From Spirochaetota bacterium (GTDB lineage: Bacteria; Spirochaetota; Spirochaetia; DSM-27196; PWMO01): 6,533 bases of DNA. The position numbers and the translations under genes are program-made. The notes under the pieces were generated by a model. It ran no database searches and had not been told where the DNA came from. It saw only the letters and a list, made by a program, of their open reading frames with translations. Shown piece after piece: positions 6,024 to 6,533 of this stretch. Each line of letters opens with the position of its first letter. Position 1 is the stretch's first letter. The DNA lies in NCBI GenBank assembly GCA_009908925.1, contig JAAAOH010000304.1:1-6533 (forward strand). The letters run 5' to 3'.

Positions 6024-6533
6024 GGCACATCCCCCTCTCCGGGAACCACGGTGCGCGCCGAGAACTCCCGCGGGCGAACACCGACCCAGCGTTTGAAGAC
6101 ACGACTGAAGTAGTTCGCATCCTGATAGCCGACCGCGTAGCCGACTTCTTTGATGCTGTGGGATGACTCCGAGAGCAGTCGCTGTGCCTCCTCCATGCGC
6201 AGGGAACTCAGATAGTCGGAAAACGACAGCTGGAGCTCCCGGCGAAAGAGACGGGACAGATGCGCGGACGACACCCCCGCGGCCGCCGCCACATCATCAA
6301 GTGACACAGGCTCCGAGAAATGGCGGCGCAGATACTCGAGCGCGTCACGAAGTGAGCGCGAGTCCCCCTCGTAGCTTCCGGCAGTATCCCGCGCGCCACG
6401 GATGAGACGCGATAGAACATCGAGCATGTCTTCGGCTGTTGATTGTCGCCCGAGCTCCGCGATTGCAACCGGCGGCAGCCGCGGCGGTGCGTAGGCCTCG
6501 AGGATCGGCTCGGTGAGAAGCACCAGGGTATAA
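6020..6533 (-). CDS. AraC/YesN-type transcriptional regulator, C-terminal part (5' end outside window)
   Basis: The last roughly 100 residues are a complete AraC/XylS DNA-binding domain. Helix-turn-helix 1 is around SLDDVAAAAGVSSAHLSRLF and helix-turn-helix 2 around SIKEVGYAVGYQDANYFSRVFK, ending in the family motif GVRPREF. The frame stays open to the right edge. A GTG at 6523 could be read as a start, but no ribosome binding site precedes it and the frame continues upstream, so I treat the gene as truncated by the window. The visible part before the DNA-binding domain (about 70 residues, with a Pro-rich APPRLPP stretch and a helix around EDMLDVLSRLIRG) is too short to tell whether a response-regulator receiver, another sensory domain or something else precedes it. 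It overlaps the XylFII-like gene by 4 bp. Probable job: sugar-responsive activator of the transporter operon. Confidence 0.9.
   Translation of the reverse strand, partial: YTLVLLTEPILEAYAPPRLPPVAIAELGRQSTAEDMLDVLSRLIRGARDTAGSYEGDSRSLRDALEYLRRHFSEPVSLDDVAAAAGVSSAHLSRLFRRELQLSFSDYLSSLRMEEAQRLLSESSHSIKEVGYAVGYQDANYFSRVFKRWVGVRPREFSARTVVPGEGDVP

Noticed and set aside
6020..6523. Regulator gene starting at the GTG at 6523
   Set aside because: No ribosome site precedes this GTG, the frame stays open to the window edge, and AraC regulators are normally longer, so a truncated gene is more likely.

Overview
The window holds a single gene cluster, entirely on the minus strand, so it is read from the right edge to the left. 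In transcription order it contains: the DNA-binding end of an AraC/YesN-type regulator (entering from the right edge, 6533-6020); a diverged XylF-like lipoprotein (6023-4926); a second, canonical XylF-like sugar-binding lipoprotein (4770-3727); a XylG-type double ATPase (3604-2072); a XylH-type permease (2075-873); and a gene of unknown function that runs off the left edge (861-1). I see no gene on the plus strand. The long plus-strand frames are antisense shadows produced by the moderately GC-rich codon use.

Together the three core genes (xylF, xylG, xylH) form a complete carbohydrate-uptake ABC transporter of the CUT2 class (TC 3.A.1.2), with D-xylose as the most likely substrate. Assignment rests on motifs shared with Escherichia coli XylF and XylG as I remember them: ERW..DR, YDR, SFDN, DNNA, WLPENA and GGAIQALSAQGL in the binding protein, and the GSYxG segment after Walker A in the ATPase. 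Other pentoses or hexoses (the ChvE/GguAB type) cannot be excluded.

The most interesting part is the right half. An AraC-type regulator overlaps by 4 bp the gene of an extra XylF paralogue that keeps most presumed ligand-contact positions, and both lie just upstream of xylFGH. This resembles the XylFII-LytS/YesN xylose-sensing system described in Clostridium beijerinckii, where a dedicated binding protein reports external xylose to a histidine kinase and a YesN regulator that activates xylFGH. I infer the upstream lipoprotein to be such a sensor subunit. The histidine kinase, if there is one, would lie beyond the right edge.

There are two intergenic gaps. The 155-bp gap before xylF carries two copies of an 18-bp box exactly 60 bp apart with a GC-rich hairpin between them, making it a candidate control region. 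The 122-bp gap between xylF and xylG carries a large nested stem-loop, of the kind that often raises binding-protein mRNA over the membrane components. The remaining junctions are tight: 4-bp ATGA overlaps at regulator/xylFII and xylG/xylH, and an 11-bp gap before the last gene.

Organism: moderately GC-rich bacterium. The lipoprotein-anchored binding proteins suit a Gram-positive bacterium or a spirochaete, and the GC-rich codon use argues against a low-GC clostridium. A free-living spirochaete is my guess, at low confidence.
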